Origin: Callaeas wilsoni
Lineage: Eukaryota; Chordata; Aves; Passeriformes; Callaeidae
Assembly (NCBI GenBank): GCA_013398955.1
Contig: VWPU01014882.1
Span: forward strand, 62,001-126,000
DNA: 64,000 nucleotides
Direction of reading: 5' to 3'
Shown here: positions 1 to 15,100 of the stretch, in pieces
Layout of the letters: each line of letters opens with the position of its first letter
Position numbering within the stretch: the stretch's first letter is position 1
Made by a program: the position numbers and the translations under genes
Notes under the pieces: model-generated
Told to the model about the DNA's origin: nothing
The model's input: the letters and a program-made list of their open reading frames with translations, nothing else
Database searches by the model: none

Positions 1-3000
1 TGGCTTTCTCTCTGAAGGAGCTAAAACTAAATGCAGACAGCAAAGGGTACTCCTTCCCCTGACCCTGACTCCTGAGGAGGGTTTGCTTACTCAGGAGAGC
101 ACAGATCCATCCCAGCGTCCTTGGCTCCCTATTGACATTCTGTGTGTCACACAGCCCACCTCCATCCCTCCCTCCCTCCAGGACCTTCCACACACCTCTG
201 CAGCTGCTGGCCCTGCACTCCTTGGCGTCACAGAGGCTCTGGAAAGATGGATGCCAGAGGTTCCATGCAAGGAGATGTGGATCAGGACACTCAGACTCCC
301 TAGGTGCTGCTGTGTGGGGTGGCCTGGTGGCAGTGCCCATCCACGCAAGGTGACCAAAGCAGCATGTGTTTGCAGAGTCCCTCCTGCATGCTGCTCCCCA
401 GGCTGGCCCTAGGGAGAAAGGTGGGAGAGGGATAGAGAAGATGGTGCTTCAGAGGAAAGGACAGACTTGGGATCACCCTCTTACAGCCTGCTCCATGTTC
501 TGTGCTGTCTGTCATAAAGACAACATTTGACTCTGAGGGGTTATGAAACTGCTTTCCAAAGGGAATGCTTTCCTTCCTTATCTCTCCTGCCTTGTTTGCC
601 AGGAGTAAAGCTGTTCTGAAGCTCCCCTCAGGACACAAGGCAATCTATGTTGGCACAGAGCAGGCAGGGCAAATTGCTGTTGCCAGGGCAGAGCATTTAC
701 TCTGAATTGCCCTGCGTGTGAAATACAGAGATGGGCTACAAGCTCTTCCCACCAGGCAGCAAAACTGGGGGCTCCTTGCAAATAAAGCAGCTCCACAAGG
801 CCACGGGGCCAGGCTCTGCCCAGCACAGGACACAAGAGAATACCTGACTCCAGAAAACCATCTGGATAGCCAGAAAACTGCTGTGCCATGATCCAAGTAT
901 CCAGTGCTCCCAGGAGAGCAAGGGGTTTCTGGAATGCTGAGGGGCGGTGTGACTTCCACTGCCAGAGATTCTAGAGACCCACAAGTCTGTGTTGGCAGCT
1001 GCTTTGTGACGGGCAAAAAGGTACATCAGCAGATCAGGCACGTGGTAGGCAATGTTTGCCACAGAGGTGAAATAAGGACACACACAGGTGCTTGTAGGAG
1101 GCAATAGGACTAATTTGGTCTATGACAGGAATGTTGATAAGAGGAAAAGCTCTAAGAGGGAGGATGAAGAGGATGCTGAGTGTGATCAGATGGGAGTAAA
1201 TGCAACAAAGTGGCGAGGAAGTGACCCAAAAATTTGCTCATGCAAAACCCAGTCTAAGATTTCACCTGAGAAACAGGTGACAAGTAGCCAATGGAGGAAG
1301 CAGGCAGACAAGCCTTGGATGGCTTTCTGCTTCATGAGGAGCCCAGCTCTCCTCTGCAGGGTGTGCTGACAGCTGTGGTAAGTGGTCAGCCTCCATCCCT
1401 GGGCCACTCCAGGCATGGCTGGTGAAGGCAGCAGGAGACAGTGCCCATTGGATCTGTTCCTAGAGCAGAAGAGGTCCAGATACATCGGAGTAACCTCCAG
1501 AGAAACGAAGTGGGAGTAAAAGGAGCCTATGGTAGCGCGGCTGCCCTGATGCTAGGAACAGGCCAAACCCCATTCAGGGCTTGGGTATCCCCATGTGCCA
1601 TAGGTTTGGTTAGGTTTCCTGCTGTGCTGATGAAGGCAGAGTGGCAATGTTCCTAGGAGGTGTAAAAAGGGGTGAAGGTGATTGCAGTGCTCTCCAAGAT
1701 GCTGAATCAAGATTTCTCTCTCTATGTCTAGGAACAAAGTCCATGAAATGCTTGGCATTTTGGCATGCCTGTTCTGCAGTGGATTAGTGTTGGCAAAGCT
1801 TTTGTTATTCTGTTAACCCTGGCAGGTTTTTTAATTTTTTTTTTAACCATAAATATCCCAATTATAACTGTTAATATCTGACTTGGCTTTTGTGTGACCT
1901 GATAGCCAACTGCAAACATCTCACACCTCTTGGAGCACTAGAATCGCTTCCATTGCTTTATAGGAGGTGCACTGTGGCCATGAGGGCCAGTTGATGCATC
2001 TCACCAAATAGCCACAGAAAAGATGACAGCAGAGAGGAAACTGGCTCAGGCTTCCAGGGAGAGCAGCTGCTGGTAGTGCCTCTGCCCCCCATTTTTCTTC
2101 TCTTAATCTGGATCTGTGATGGGGTCCTGCTACTGGTGTCAGAGGATTGCCTAATAGGGACTGTCACCATGACCCGTGGTGGCCTCACTCTGCGTGCTTC
2201 TCTGAGGCAGAGGCCAGCAGACAATCTTTAGGCAAGGAGGCAACCTTTTGTCCAGGGGGCAACTGAAAATGCCAGGTCTCTTTCTGACAGTTTTTGAGCC
2301 CCACTGGACCACAGTTCTGTAACCATGAAAGCGTTCCTCTCTTCTGGAGCAGGCTGCCAGTGCTGCTCTGGGGTTGGTCCTGCAGCTGGCAGGGCTGGCT
2401 GAGATTGCCACGTTATTGCTGGGCTATGCTTCTGCCCCTGCCCCTGCCCTGTCAGGCATATCAGACATTGTCCCTGGCACACAGTGGGCCGAGGAAATGC
2501 CTTCAGGGCATTTCTGCTCCTGCTTGCCACCGACCTGTAGTCAGCCCAGGTGCAGTGCAAACCGTGTGGCAGGATATTTGCTGCAGGAGGGGTGCATTGG
2601 TCATGCTCAGGGCTACTTTAAGCACCTTTCCCATAGCCTGTAAGGCCCCTCACATGTGCCTGCAGGAGCTCTGCTGATATTTTTGTGTGGCTTCCCACTA
2701 ACACTATTGCACAGCATGGCAGGGAGGGTGTCTGAGCTCTGGCATCCTCCAGCTATGCGTGGGGCTGTGCTCGCAGGCCGTGTGTGAGCAGTGAACCTGC
2801 GTGCAACAGTGACCTGGCGGTGGTCCTCCAGATGTGCTGTGGACACAGCTGGAGCACCAGCTGCGTAAGTAGTCCATGGCACAGGCAGAAAGCATGCAAG
2901 TCATGAGCTTGCTGCATGTAAGATGATCTGAGTCCATCCCTAATGCTGCAGCACAACCACAACCATTCACGCTAATCTCTTGTCAGGAGGTGAGGTTTTT

Positions 3001-5876
3001 TTGTTGTGCCGAGATAATGGGGAAGGAGTGATTGCGGGAAAGAGATGCCACCCGAGTCTGCAGGTACAGGGACACAGAGAGGAAGGCTGTGTCCTCTCTC
3101 TCACCTGGGCTGTGAGCTTTCTCCCCTTCCCTCCGCAGCAAAAGCTCTGCATGATTATGAAACTGTGATAGCAGACCAAAAACACTGACTGAGGGAGAGA
3201 AGCATAGTGGGCAGTCACATATTATCACAGTTAATCCCATGTAGATTTTCCCCAATGAGAGTCTGTGGCTATCAAAGAGCATTAAAAATTACCACAGTCT
3301 GTTTGTGGGATGCGGAGCAGGGATCAGTTTGGGTAAGACCAACATTGTTTCCCTGCTAGGGACCATTCTGTAATGCCTAATGAAGGACAGGGTAGGAGCT
3401 CCAGCATGGATTAGCTGCAACCCCTCTGTTAACCTGTGCTATCCCACAGAGATGATACTGCAATAAATAATCAAGCACATCAGTGCATAAACATCCTGCC
3501 TTCGCTCTCCCTAGGTCCTATTCCAGTGGAGCAAGCATTGTGTATTCCACACCAAGCTAATCATGGGGAGGAAATTTGCCGCAGACTGGAATCTCATCAA
3601 AGCAAACAACAGCAATCTCAATGAATTGCAGCAACCCAAGTGTCTGCTTTAATCACTCACTCATGTGTTTCCTTTAGTAAAATAAAAGAAAACACAACAC
3701 ATGTAAACTTGATCGCTCTTAAATGAACAGTTTAATCCTGGCATGGCTCTTGCTTGTCTACAGAAGGAAGGGGATTGACTTTACAGACAGGCTTCAAGAT
3801 GCAGCACTGGTGTGTTTGTTGCATGGTGAGGTTAAAAAGATAACAAGCAAGGGAGGGTAGTGATGCTGGGTTTTACCAGATTTTTAATCTGGTGTCAGAG
3901 AGATTAAAAAAAGTAATGCTGTAAGCAGGATGGACTGGACTAGTGCTTTGGAAATCAGGGAGCATGTTACTGGGTGTCACAGAGGATGGTACATTTGCAG
4001 GCCTTGGGTAATGCTGAGGGATCACCAAACTTTTCCTTCTGGAAGTAACAATTAAGGCTGCTATAGAGAGAGATCTCTATAAACAACAGAAGCTGCTGCC
4101 CGAGACAATCTGCCAGATATGGGTTAGCTCCTCAGGCCAAAGACAGGTTCCATCACAAGTACTGCTTTAGGCTAGCCAGACTTTGCTACCTGCTCTTTCT
4201 ACCACAGGTAAATTGGAGGATTTCTGCTTAAACAGAACTTGCACTTTTTTCCCCATGGAACCTTGGTTGGTTTTCATGCACTTATGGTAGTGGTGTCCTT
4301 TCAGCTTATTTGAGGAATAAATGCACAAATCCATTCCATCACCCTCTCCTTTTCTTGCAGCAAAAATCCAGAGCACCTCCATTTTAAGCAAGCAGAAGCT
4401 GGACTTTTTCTTTCAGCAGTGTGTAATTGACCCCGACATTATTTCATTTGCTATTTTGTCCCACTTAACCATCATTCCTCACTTTCCACAACCCTGAAAA
4501 TTATTTGGTTTGATTCAGGATTGTGTTAATAGATTTACCCCAGGGCACTGGCATTGACTCTAGTGGCATAATGCCTGATTTACGTCCTGTGTGAGATCAG
4601 AACCAAGCATGCCACCTCTAATCCAAAATCGTTTTCTCACTTTCATATTATAATATTGATCTGTCCATTGCAAAGCAGTCCAGGCATTCATCTTGTTATC
4701 AGATTCTTACAGGAGCACAAGGCTATGTTCAGTCAACGATTTCTCAATAAATGCTCTATTTTTAAGCAAAAAAACCCCACCCAAAAGCAAACAAACTAAA
4801 AGAGTTAATCCTTAGACTTGACTACAAAACAAAGCTAAGTTAATAAACTGTAAAACTGAGTGGAGCAACGGGGCTAGTTTTCCCTATATTCGTGTTGTTT
4901 TTAATTAGTGATTTACCCTGGGATAAAGCCCCTGAACTCAGAAGAGCTTGCTGCTAAATAAGACGTTACTGAGCTATAAAGAGGCCTGCCTTCCCACCAT
5001 GAAGCTCTCGGTGCAGATGAGCACTCGTGTCCCTTGGCCACTTGTATTAGGGAATGAGGAATGTGGATTTAGGGAGAGTGAGTGGTGTGTTGGTCTATCC
5101 AAAGGAATACTCTCTTTTTTAACCTGAAGCCCTAAGGATCCCACTAGCTTCAAAGAAGATTTTTCCAGGTTTAAATAATTTGAGCATGCTAGAAACTCTC
5201 TCCAAGTATCTGAAGCAGCCCAGGGCAGGTGTTGAGAGCCCCTTTACAGGCAGCTGGCTGGAAGGATCTTGGCATCACTTCTGCTGTTGGGCAATTTGCG
5301 TTGAAACACGGGAATGCAGCACCCCCCACCCAGCCACATCATGATTAATGCCCAGTAATGCCCAGTACACAGCAAGTTTAATGTCCTCGTATCTTCTCTC
5401 ATCCTCTCTTCTGGCTGTTCTCATGTCTTGGATCAATGCAGTATTTCATCTTAGCCACACTCCATTACATTTTCTAAATGTTAATCCTTGCAGGTCTAGC
5501 AGTCCTCATAGCAGCTGGTGAATTGGCTTGTTTATTGCTAAACCTTTGGGAGAAAGTGGAATAATCATTAAAGATATTTATGATGAAATAACAGTTTTAG
5601 CAGGATGGGACATAGTAGCTACATTTACAGTAGTGAACCAAACAGTGCCCAGAAACACTCTTGGATATTGGCTATTATTGGCTGTCCTGTTGGAGACTTC
5701 TCAGGCACAGTGGTGGCCTGTGTCAGCTCATGTTTGCCTATGGGATTTCTGGGCATGGTTTGGGAACTGCATCCTTTCACAGACCCCTCCCCAGTGCCAG
5801 TTAGCATACAGCTGCCCTTCTCTGAGTGTTGGGCAGAGCATTAGGCAGCTCCAGGCTGCTCCATGGACTTGGCACA
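1..5876. other. Intergenic, no feature recognised
   Basis: This is distal 3' flank of ISX. Reading frames are short, overlap on both strands and resemble no family I know. The only small structure noted is a doubled taatgcccag unit near 5345-5366. No repeat family, RNA gene or CpG island was recognised. Confidence 0.6.
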
Positions 5877-6132
5877 GGGAGAATGTCCAAAGAAGGGCAG
5901 TGAAACTGGTGAAGGGTCTTGAGCACAAGTCTTACAAGGAGCAGCTGAGGGACCTGTGTTGGTTCAGCCTGGAGAAGGGGCTCAAGGGGGAATTCTATAA
6001 CTCTCTACAGTTACCCAAAAGGAGGTTGTAGCCAGCCAGTCTTTTCTTCCAGTTGACAAGTGACAGGACAAGAGGAAATGGCCTCAAGTTGTGCCAAGGG
6101 AAGGTTTAGATTAGGTATTAGGAAATTCTCCA
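5877..6132 (+). mobile_element. CR1 LINE fragment, sense strand plus
   Basis: The segment reads like the end of the CR1 reverse-transcriptase region and the start of its 3' untranslated part. It contains gtccaaagaagggcagtgaa, then ggtgaagggtcttgagcaca, then cagcctggagaag, and finally gacaggacaagaggaaatgg and ctcaagttgtgcca. It breaks off after ggtattaggaaattctcc, so the terminal part of CR1 is missing. A small internal deletion follows cagcctggagaag. A reading frame from 5528 runs into it but is interrupted, so no functional reverse transcriptase is encoded. Confidence 0.9.
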
Positions 6133-9100
6133 GGGGAGAAATGCACCAGACAGTAATGGACAGAAATGGATCCTTCAGCTCTGAGGCTGTTACAAGAGTC
6201 TTAAACAAACCTTAACTGTGTTGAAAGGATGTTACTGCACACCAAGAAACTGCTGCTTAGTTCTTCTTGGCCACCCCATGCCTGGTCCTCCCAAACTGCC
6301 AGTCCCACTCCACCCATGTCACTCTTGAGATGTGAAACCTCGTGACAACATGCTAGTAGCACCTACAAAGCTGAGAGAAGTAGAAAGCTAACCCTGGCCT
6401 GCTGGTCCTATGCAGATCTCCTAGCATAAATAAACATGCAGGTCCACAGGTATTCATCATGCCTTTTTTCCTATGAAGTCTGCTAGAGCAGTAAAGAAAC
6501 ATGTGCAGAAATAAATGCAGTTTTTATAAATAACTTCAGACATTTTATCACATTTGGGTGGTCTAAATTACATCAAAGTTCCCATGCTGCTCATAGGGAA
6601 GGGTTAAGACCTCTAAGAAATTATTCAGTGGGCTTAAATAAGGTGTGGAGTGAGACCATAGTCAGAGCCACCCAACATGAAGTGCCAACTGCCAAGAAAT
6701 ATGTACTATTTAACTCATATACCTATGGCCAAGTGTCGCCATCAATTCTCACCCTGTCACAGATCTCTCAGCTCCACCCCAAGCTCTGAGATGACCTCTG
6801 AGATGGCCAATGCAGTCACAGCAAGTCATTTAGCAAGTCACATCCCCATCTCAAGCAAAAGAGCTGAATGAACAGAGGCCTTTGTTGCACCAGCCCCCTT
6901 GCGCCAACACGCACGGCTGGTCAGGGCTGCACGCAAACCTCAGAGCCAAAACCTGCCCAGAAATGCAGGGACTGTCATTTCCATTGCTTCAGTGTGAGGG
7001 AGACTGATTTCATGCTGCATTACCTTTTAACATGCTGCAGATGTAATTTGAAATGCCCGTGCCATTTGCTTTGCACTCCACTCTACACACGTGTTGGAAA
7101 GTAGGTTATTTTGCTGACGGTTTTGAGAACACCGTGGTTACAGCAGCGCTCCCATTTGAGTAGCACCTAGTGAATAGCGTACAATATATAATCAAACAGC
7201 CTTGGCAATCCCTTTTCATTAGTGGGAGTAAATGCTTGGCACTGCATCAATCTTCTGCTCCCTCTCCTCTTCCTCTAGGAGTGCCAAGTCATTTTAAAGA
7301 CACATTAAATTGCCAGAAGACTCCCAAAGAAAGCCAGTCAGCTCGCTGCTCGTTTGGATAAAGTTAATTACAGCGAAGATTAAAATCTGCGGTTCTTGAT
7401 TGGTGTTGTTGAGACTTACAGAATCACATTGTCCTCCGGGAGCTGCTTGCCAGCTCTCCTCCCTCCCTGCCTCTTTCTGTGCCTGTGGCTTTTCTTTGTT
7501 GATCTCCGTGATGGTTTCGTCACCTTCACTGAGGTGTATCTGACCAGGGGCTGAGCTGCTGGGGATGTGAAGTGCTGGTGCTTCGCACTACTGACCAAGA
7601 GAGCAGTGGAGGTGCCCAGCCTTCATCATCATCAGCATTGCATCTTGTCTTTGTTGCTGCCTTGAGTTAGGACAGGGGGATTTTCCAAGCAGAGTGAGTA
7701 TGTCCTGGGACTGATGGTGGTGCATGGGAGTGGAAGGAACTGCAGCCTCCACAGACTTCTAATGTTACTTATGAGGTCCCCCTGAATATGTGGCTTCTGG
7801 CCAGGCCCACAACCACTCTGGAAGAGCAGTGTAGTGCTTTTAGGGTTCTTCTTGCCTTTTTTTCTTTATTATGGTACCTAACACCTGCATTTCTCCAGTC
7901 AAGGTTTCCATTCATAAAAACAAAATCAATAACAAATGGTTAATAAGAAGGATTTGTGATGCTGGACAATACTGAGGTCTCTCACATGGGCTAGCTGTGT
8001 GTGCTCTGTCACTGTTTCTTTTGCATCTCTCTCAGGTGGGATTGAAGGATTTTGGGGAAATGCTTGGAAGGCAGGAGAGAGAATAAGCTTGCAGTGTCCT
8101 GTGCTTACACTTAGCCCTTTCCTGGACTTCCAGTGTGCTTTTGGAGATGACTGCTGTGAGAGGTGTCAAAAAGGTGCAAGCAGTACAGTGCTGCAGAGAC
8201 ACATGAAGGGCCTGGCATGTGTGTCTAATGCTGCACCCCAGCATGTCCAGACAAGCCACGGAAAGTAAATTTCCTCTGTTTTAGAGGAATAATTTCAATA
8301 CCTTTAGAAAAGATCACAAAACCATGACTGTTTATCATTGTTTATCAAGTAGACAATACCAGAACACAGTCACAAATGTATTTTGGCTTAGTTGGGCAAA
8401 AGAGGGTTAATGACTGGTTTTCATCGAGCAGCAAGAATAACTAATTTTTTAGAAAATACATAAAACATTCAGAATTTTGGACCAGAATTTTCTGAAAAAT
8501 TAATAACTGAGAATGTCCCTTAAAACCAGGATTTACAGGCTTAGGACCATGTGGGATTTGTCATCCCACCTATGGAGTATAGGATGATGGGTCGTATGAA
8601 GTCAATGTGGATCACTGTGCTGGCACATATGTAACTTATCTGGAGGTTTTACATATTCTGGGAGAGTGACTTAAAAGTATATCTTTAACTTAATACATCC
8701 ATTGCCCGGAAATGACATTCTGCTTATTTAAGGATATTGCATGGAGGTCTTATGCACAGATTAGCTGCCTGCAAGCTCTCTATTTCTGCATTTCCCTCAG
8801 CCATATTTAAACTCTGACTTCTCTGGGGTAACCCCATGCCATGAAGACAAAGTCTGTGCCTCAGTGTGCATATGTACGAGAGTGGGGCTGCTCAGGGTCC
8901 AGGTGGTAAGAAGGCAAGAAGAAGGAAACAATACTAAATGCAGAATCAATTTCATGCTGCCTAAAGCCATGTTTGTTCTTTGATGGATAAGAATACATCA
9001 GGGGATAGAGAGTATTTGTTTGGCATGTTTCTCCAACCAGTAGATAAAGGAAGAGCTCCTCAGAATCACTGTGTTGTATGTTTTCAAAGGGAAAAGTGAT

Positions 9101-12100
9101 GTCTAAAAGTGCAAGGAGAGAGAGCAACACACGATTTTTTTATAGAGAACTTAAAGAAACCAGCATGAAAGCAAGTACTTAGAGTAAAAGCAGGTTCCTC
9201 TGCCAACTGCTTTGCTCCTTTCTCCTTGAAATTCCATTCAGAGACACTGCTGATATTTTGCAGGACATCTCCACTCCCCTTCTCACCCACCCTGGACCTT
9301 CCTTGTGCATTAGGACATGTAAAAATAAACTGACACCACAAAAATAGCACCTTGAGCAGCTTCCAGGCACTTGAGGTGCTGTATCCTGACACAGCAACTT
9401 TAAGCTCTGTGTACTGGAGGGAGGAAACAACTAGGCAGTGATGAAAGGCCATTGGAATAGGGGGTGATTGCTGACTCAGAAGTTGTTTTGTGCATGCAGG
9501 GACAGAGGTGACAGCCAGAAAGGCTACACAAACTCGACTGAGTGGCCACACCAGGCCTGGCCTTGAGGAGCATTGTTTTTGCTGTGTCTGTCTGTTCTTG
9601 TTCTTGGTATTTGACTTCTAGCACCTAATTCTCTAGAGACTCCTACACTGCTTTCTCTCACTGAAAGTCTTCCTGGAGTAAAGCCACTTAATGAGGCTCT
9701 GTCCTGGCTGCTTTGCTCCTTTCTCTGAGGGTTCACGCTCTAAGTGGACTAGAACAAAGCAGCTATCCACCTCACCAAGCCCCTCTGAGAGACGGCACAT
9801 CCACTACGGCCAGCATCCTGGCTAGCACATTTGTCTTGCTCCTGCTTTGCTGGACATGACCCAGTAACTGCCCACAGAAGGCGTTTAGACTCTCCCTCTT
9901 CTTCTCCAGGTAGGATAACCCACACAGGCATCAACATGTTGGGCTTTTGGTAAGCTTGGAGTCAAGAGGGTCCTGGGTACCTACATCTTCCCGTTCATTT
10001 CAGATGTGGCCTTAGGGTCTTTAAAATCATCCTGGTCTTACAAAATTGGGACTGAAAAGAGCTGTTCCCTACTCAATGAAACTGGCTTCTGAATGAGAGC
10101 TCTTCACTCTGTGCTTCCTCTTCCCTGTGCAATAAGTGAAGATGATAATAAAATGTGAACATCAAACCTTGCTTTGTGGAGTTCTTTGATCCACAGATGG
10201 AAGGTTATATAAATGCAAAGTGCTATCATTATTTATAAGAACACACAGTCGACAGCTCCTTGCAATCTGGTGCGGTGGAAATAAACAGGAAGGCACAAAT
10301 TTAGCATGATGACTGCTGGATCTAATAGGATGCAAAGACAGGCTGGCAAGACGTGAGTTTGTTTGAACACATGATGCTGTTTTACCAGTAATTGACACAT
10401 AAAAATTATGAAAAAATTAATGAAAAAAGAATCACAGGTGAGAAAACTGGTCTGACCCCTCAGTGCAGCAATTTCTGGAAGTTTGCCTCAGTTGAATTTC
10501 CCTTATTATCAAAGCCTTTCTTCCAAAGAAATGTATGTTTTAGAAGCAGACTGCTTTCCTTCCAGGTATAAATTAATGTAGTTAAAATGACTCCCTTAAA
10601 CTGGTGCTGACTTAAAGTCCTGGGTATTATGTGCAGTTGTGATAGGAATGCATTTTAACTAATAGCAAGCTGACAGCTTCAGAAACTGAAATCCAGGAGT
10701 TATGCTTAAGAGGAACAGGTGGGAAGACAGATGCTCCTCTTCTGCTAGAAATGAAAGCGCAAATTCCTGAGCTTCTGCCTTGCTTTAGGGAGCAGCTTTC
10801 CCTCTGTCTGGCTGGTGATGTGGGATCCCTCTTTTCCCTCTTTTGACCATGTTTTCGTTTCCAGTGAGTAGGCGCAGTACGGGAAGGGAAATACAAGCTC
10901 TCTGGCAATGTAGCTCAGCTCTTCCTTGGGGACATGGCAACCTGGGGAAGGAGGGGAACTCGCCAAAGGCTTGCTCACCTCTTGGTTCCCTTGGGACTCA
11001 GATGCTGCTGAGTTTTCTCATACCTGGGGATCGGTAATTCGGTGCAGACGCTGCAGGGTGAAGGTTGTGGGTGCCCTCGCTGGCTTTGCTTTGGACACTG
11101 AGATCCCTGTCAGGCAGCAGGGAAGGCGCTGTTGCCCGCAGTGTCCTGCAGCCCATCCTCTCTCTCTGCTCTGTGCTCCGGGCAGAATCGCTCAGCTTCC
11201 CTCACCCAGGGAGGCACCGGCTGAGGGCTCCCTCTCCTTGCAGCACCCTTCCCAAGCTCCCAATCAGATTAAAACACGGTTTGACCAGGGCTGCTGGGGG
11301 ATAGGGAGGTGGCGTGGGCTGGGTTCGGAGCTGCAAAGTGGGCTTAGGTGGCTGCCCTGAGTTGACCTGGTTGTGGGGCTGTTTTACAGCGTGATCACGC
11401 CGAGCCCGTTCGGACCGGCACTGTCTGGAGAGATGAGGTGAAACAGAGGCAGGCACGCTCACAGCATGGCAGTATTTCGGCATCTGGCTCCAGCCCCCCA
11501 CAGAGCCCACACGGTGATTTGAGGCAGCAGGTCCAAGTACAGGGGTCAGGAGACCTCGGTTTTCGTAGCACTTCTTTGCTTAGGATTGGGAGACAGTGGA
11601 GGGGCCTGGGGTAAAAGAGACCTGTTCAGGCTTACTGATTGCACAGGCAGGCAATGGCCATCTTATTTTAAAATCTTGTTCCCTCATGCTGTGCAAAACC
11701 CTGCTGTCTGCAGACTTTTCTGAGCAGCTGCATTACTCCCTCCCGGCACAGGGATTTACTTGTGCTGAGCTCAGCAGGGCCAGGCTACAAGGATGCTCAC
11801 TGCCACGTCACCGAGGGTCTGGCTGGAGCTGAGCCCGGGAGGAGATTCCTTCACCTGCCTCCTCCAGCCCTCCAAATGGAGGTGCAGGAATGAGTTTCCA
11901 TGCTGGGCTCCCACAGGTGCGAGAAAGAGTAGGAAGTTAAGCAGAATTTGTAACTTTGCCTGCTGTTATCAACACTAAGATAGGGAATGTGTCCAGAGAT
12001 GGACTGAACGTCAGATTTGCTCAGGGAATGAGATAGATACAGAATGAGACATTTCCCAGAAGCTGAGGAGTACTTGGTCTCAGGGTGTTCAAAGGACTCC

Positions 12101-15100
12101 TGACCAGTCCCATATATCTTCTATGCCATGGCCAGTCATAAAGGGGATATGAAGTAGCATGCTTGGTTAATACTTTTGGACCATGCTTGAACTGGATGGA
12201 TGCTACAGGTTTTGTGATGATCTTGTCTTCTGTGGAAGTATATGTTCTCTGGATTTTGTGTGCTGCTCTGGAAGAATGAATCAGCCATATATCCAAAGAA
12301 GAGACACTTTGCCTAGCACTTTGATGCACAGCATTTTGGACACACATTGTGTGGAAAAAACCTTTTCTGATCTTTTGATGCTCATTCTTTCTCTCTCCCT
12401 CTGTGCCTCCTGCTCAATGAATAAGTACTAACACTTTTCCTGAGTATGGAACGAGCTACCAGTATTCCTCAGAGTCTCTCATACACTGTACACATGCTGT
12501 ATTTCCTGTGAAGGTGTTCTTGCTTCTTAAAGCCCTTTGCATAGGCAGACAGATACTCTAATTTCAGTGAAACATGAGCTCTTACCTCCCATGGCCTTCT
12601 GGATGCCTTCCAAAGTCATTGTTCTGGTTAACTTCTCTTCTTCCCTCAACAAGGAATGGTGTCACCTTGCTTGGGCTGGGAAAGGACAATGCCAGCTGTA
12701 GCAGCCTGGAGATGTCTCTGTGTACAACAGGAGGGATCTACCAAAAGGTCCTCCCTCATCCAGAACTGGATGTCTGCATTGGCAGAAACCAGAGCAGGGG
12801 GCTGGGTGCCTGCTATGGGTGCGGGATAGCTTGGGCTCTACCTATTACATATTGGCCCCAGTATCCATAATCCCCTGTTTCCAGCTTGGTGTTCTCAAAC
12901 AACCATCTATTTTTTCAAAAGGAGAGAGGATACATAACTCAATGGGCAAAATCAAAGACATCTCTGCTGTTCTGTGAGAGCTGTGATGTGACTAGAAAGC
13001 ATGCACAAAGTGAGTATCCCAACCCTCTCCTGCTGTTATGTTTTTGTTTGCTGTTCAGCTGGACTGAAATCTGGGAGCATTGTCAAGCAGAGGAGGATGG
13101 AAGTGTCATGGAAGTTACTTCCACACTCTACTGGGCATCAGCTTATGGAGAAGCACCTGTGCAAAGTGGTATCCAGCATGCTTTTGCCTGATTGCTTGCT
13201 CGTTCTTGCCAACGAGCAGCAAGTTGAAATGAGCAGTATATGCGTACTGAATTGCTTTTCATTGCCAGTAAGCAGGTCCAGAAATAGAGGGGACTGGGAA
13301 AAGGTGCAATATATCTCCCTGTCCTCTGGAATATACAACAGTTGAGTATGTGGCAGTATAGGCAAATCCATGGAACAACTTTTGTATTGTTGTTCTTACA
13401 TCTGGGCAAACTACTTTATCATATGCTAAGGGCAGATTCGTAGACACACAGCATCAGCCGTAACACCTTGCACTGGGGCTAGCTAAGCCAGAATGCTCCT
13501 CCAGAAACATGTTCTGGGCAATTTCCTCTGGAGTCCAGGAGTCTCAACAAAACATTTCTGCAGTGGGATGACAACTGGAAGGTTGCTAGTATTGGCACAG
13601 TCTGAAGAGAGATGCATTTTACTGCTGCAATATTATGTAACTGCTTTTTTTCAGGCAGGATGAGTCTCAATTCTGGTGAAGTCCGTGTCTTTACAGGAAT
13701 TGTCCACAGTGTCAATTCAGAGGGGGAATGATCCTCTTCCTCTGTTGGGAGGTGGCACCCTTGTTTAGAGGTGGTAGGGGCAGGGAAGCATGGCAGCCTG
13801 CCCACACCCGATGGGGATGCCAGCAGCACATCTCTGTCAGGCAGGGCCACTGGCTGCCTTCTTTCTGTACGCATCTCTAGTGGAGATTCTTAGTTTGGGT
13901 TATTCTAAGTCTGCTACTACTAATGAAAGCCTCTTGGTCAAGAAGCAGGGCCACTTCCCTTCCCTCTCCACCTCCAGATCCCTTTTTGTTGACTGCATCC
14001 TTCAAATCTTTCTCAGCTGTCTGGTAATCTCCCCAAAGTCACTGTTGAGCCAAGCTAAACATATGTTCTTTTATTTTTCCCTTTAAATCAATTCTTCTGA
14101 CCCTTTCATCATATTTTATTGCTCTTTTCTGAACTCTGTTTGCTTTCGACATGTTTCTGTCTGTTAGATGCTGAGAGCAGAATATAACCACTCAGCTCTG
14201 GGTGCTGCCTGGCTGGAGAAGGCTATTACCCCCTGCAGCACTTCAGGGACAGGAAGAAAGGGACTTACTGCTGCAGGAGCTGTAAACTGTTGGTCATCAG
14301 CTCTGGCTTTTGCAAACCAAGCAGCTGCCTTCATCCTCCTGGGCTAGCCGGTGCTCTCCACCCTAGAGGTCTCCTCTGTCCAACTGTGGCAGATTTCCAT
14401 GGACAGAGCAAAACTGCCTTTCCCACTGCTGCTGCAGACGGTTTTCACCAGAGCCTGTCCCAGCACTAGGGCTCAGCCCAGTCCCACTGCTGGCACCAGC
14501 AACGGACGCTGCAGGAGGAGAGGACCTGCTTGCATTTAATAGCAGCCACTCCTTGCCTTTGCAACAGCAACAGCCACAGCCTGGCTGTGGAGGCAAGATT
14601 CCTCCATAATTTTGTCCTTCCCGTAATTCATGGCCTGCTTGCATATGAATTTATGATCTGTCACTGCCAAGCCTCCTTCAGTTTCACTGTTTTATGAGTT
14701 TTCCTCCCTCCCTTTGCATATCTGCTGCATATCACTTATTTTTTCCCCCTTTACATTCCCCTTACAATATTCATCCAAGGGGGAACTGATTTCTTTTTCA
14801 TTACAGAATGCAGTCTCTCCAGGTCTGTTGGTCTTCCTTCTCTCTCCCAGCTTTCTGCTGCTTGCAACAGCTGTCACTTCAGGACCTAAAGGGCACAAAC
14901 ACAAACAAGTAAGGGAGAATCGCCAGGGCAGCAGTACGACATGGCCAGAGGAATGAGGATGAGAGGCTGGCTTCGTACAGTGGGCAGCATTAGCACAGTG
15001 CACAGCCCTGGCTGCTGAGCTACCACCGTGGGCTGTTGGTGATGTGGTTCTAATGATGTCTCTTTCCGTGGGGCAGCTCAGCTGTAGCTTGTCCTCTTAA

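Noticed and set aside
5528..6031. 167-codon plus frame
   Set aside because: Its second half is a CR1 remnant and its first half is anonymous; it is not a host gene.
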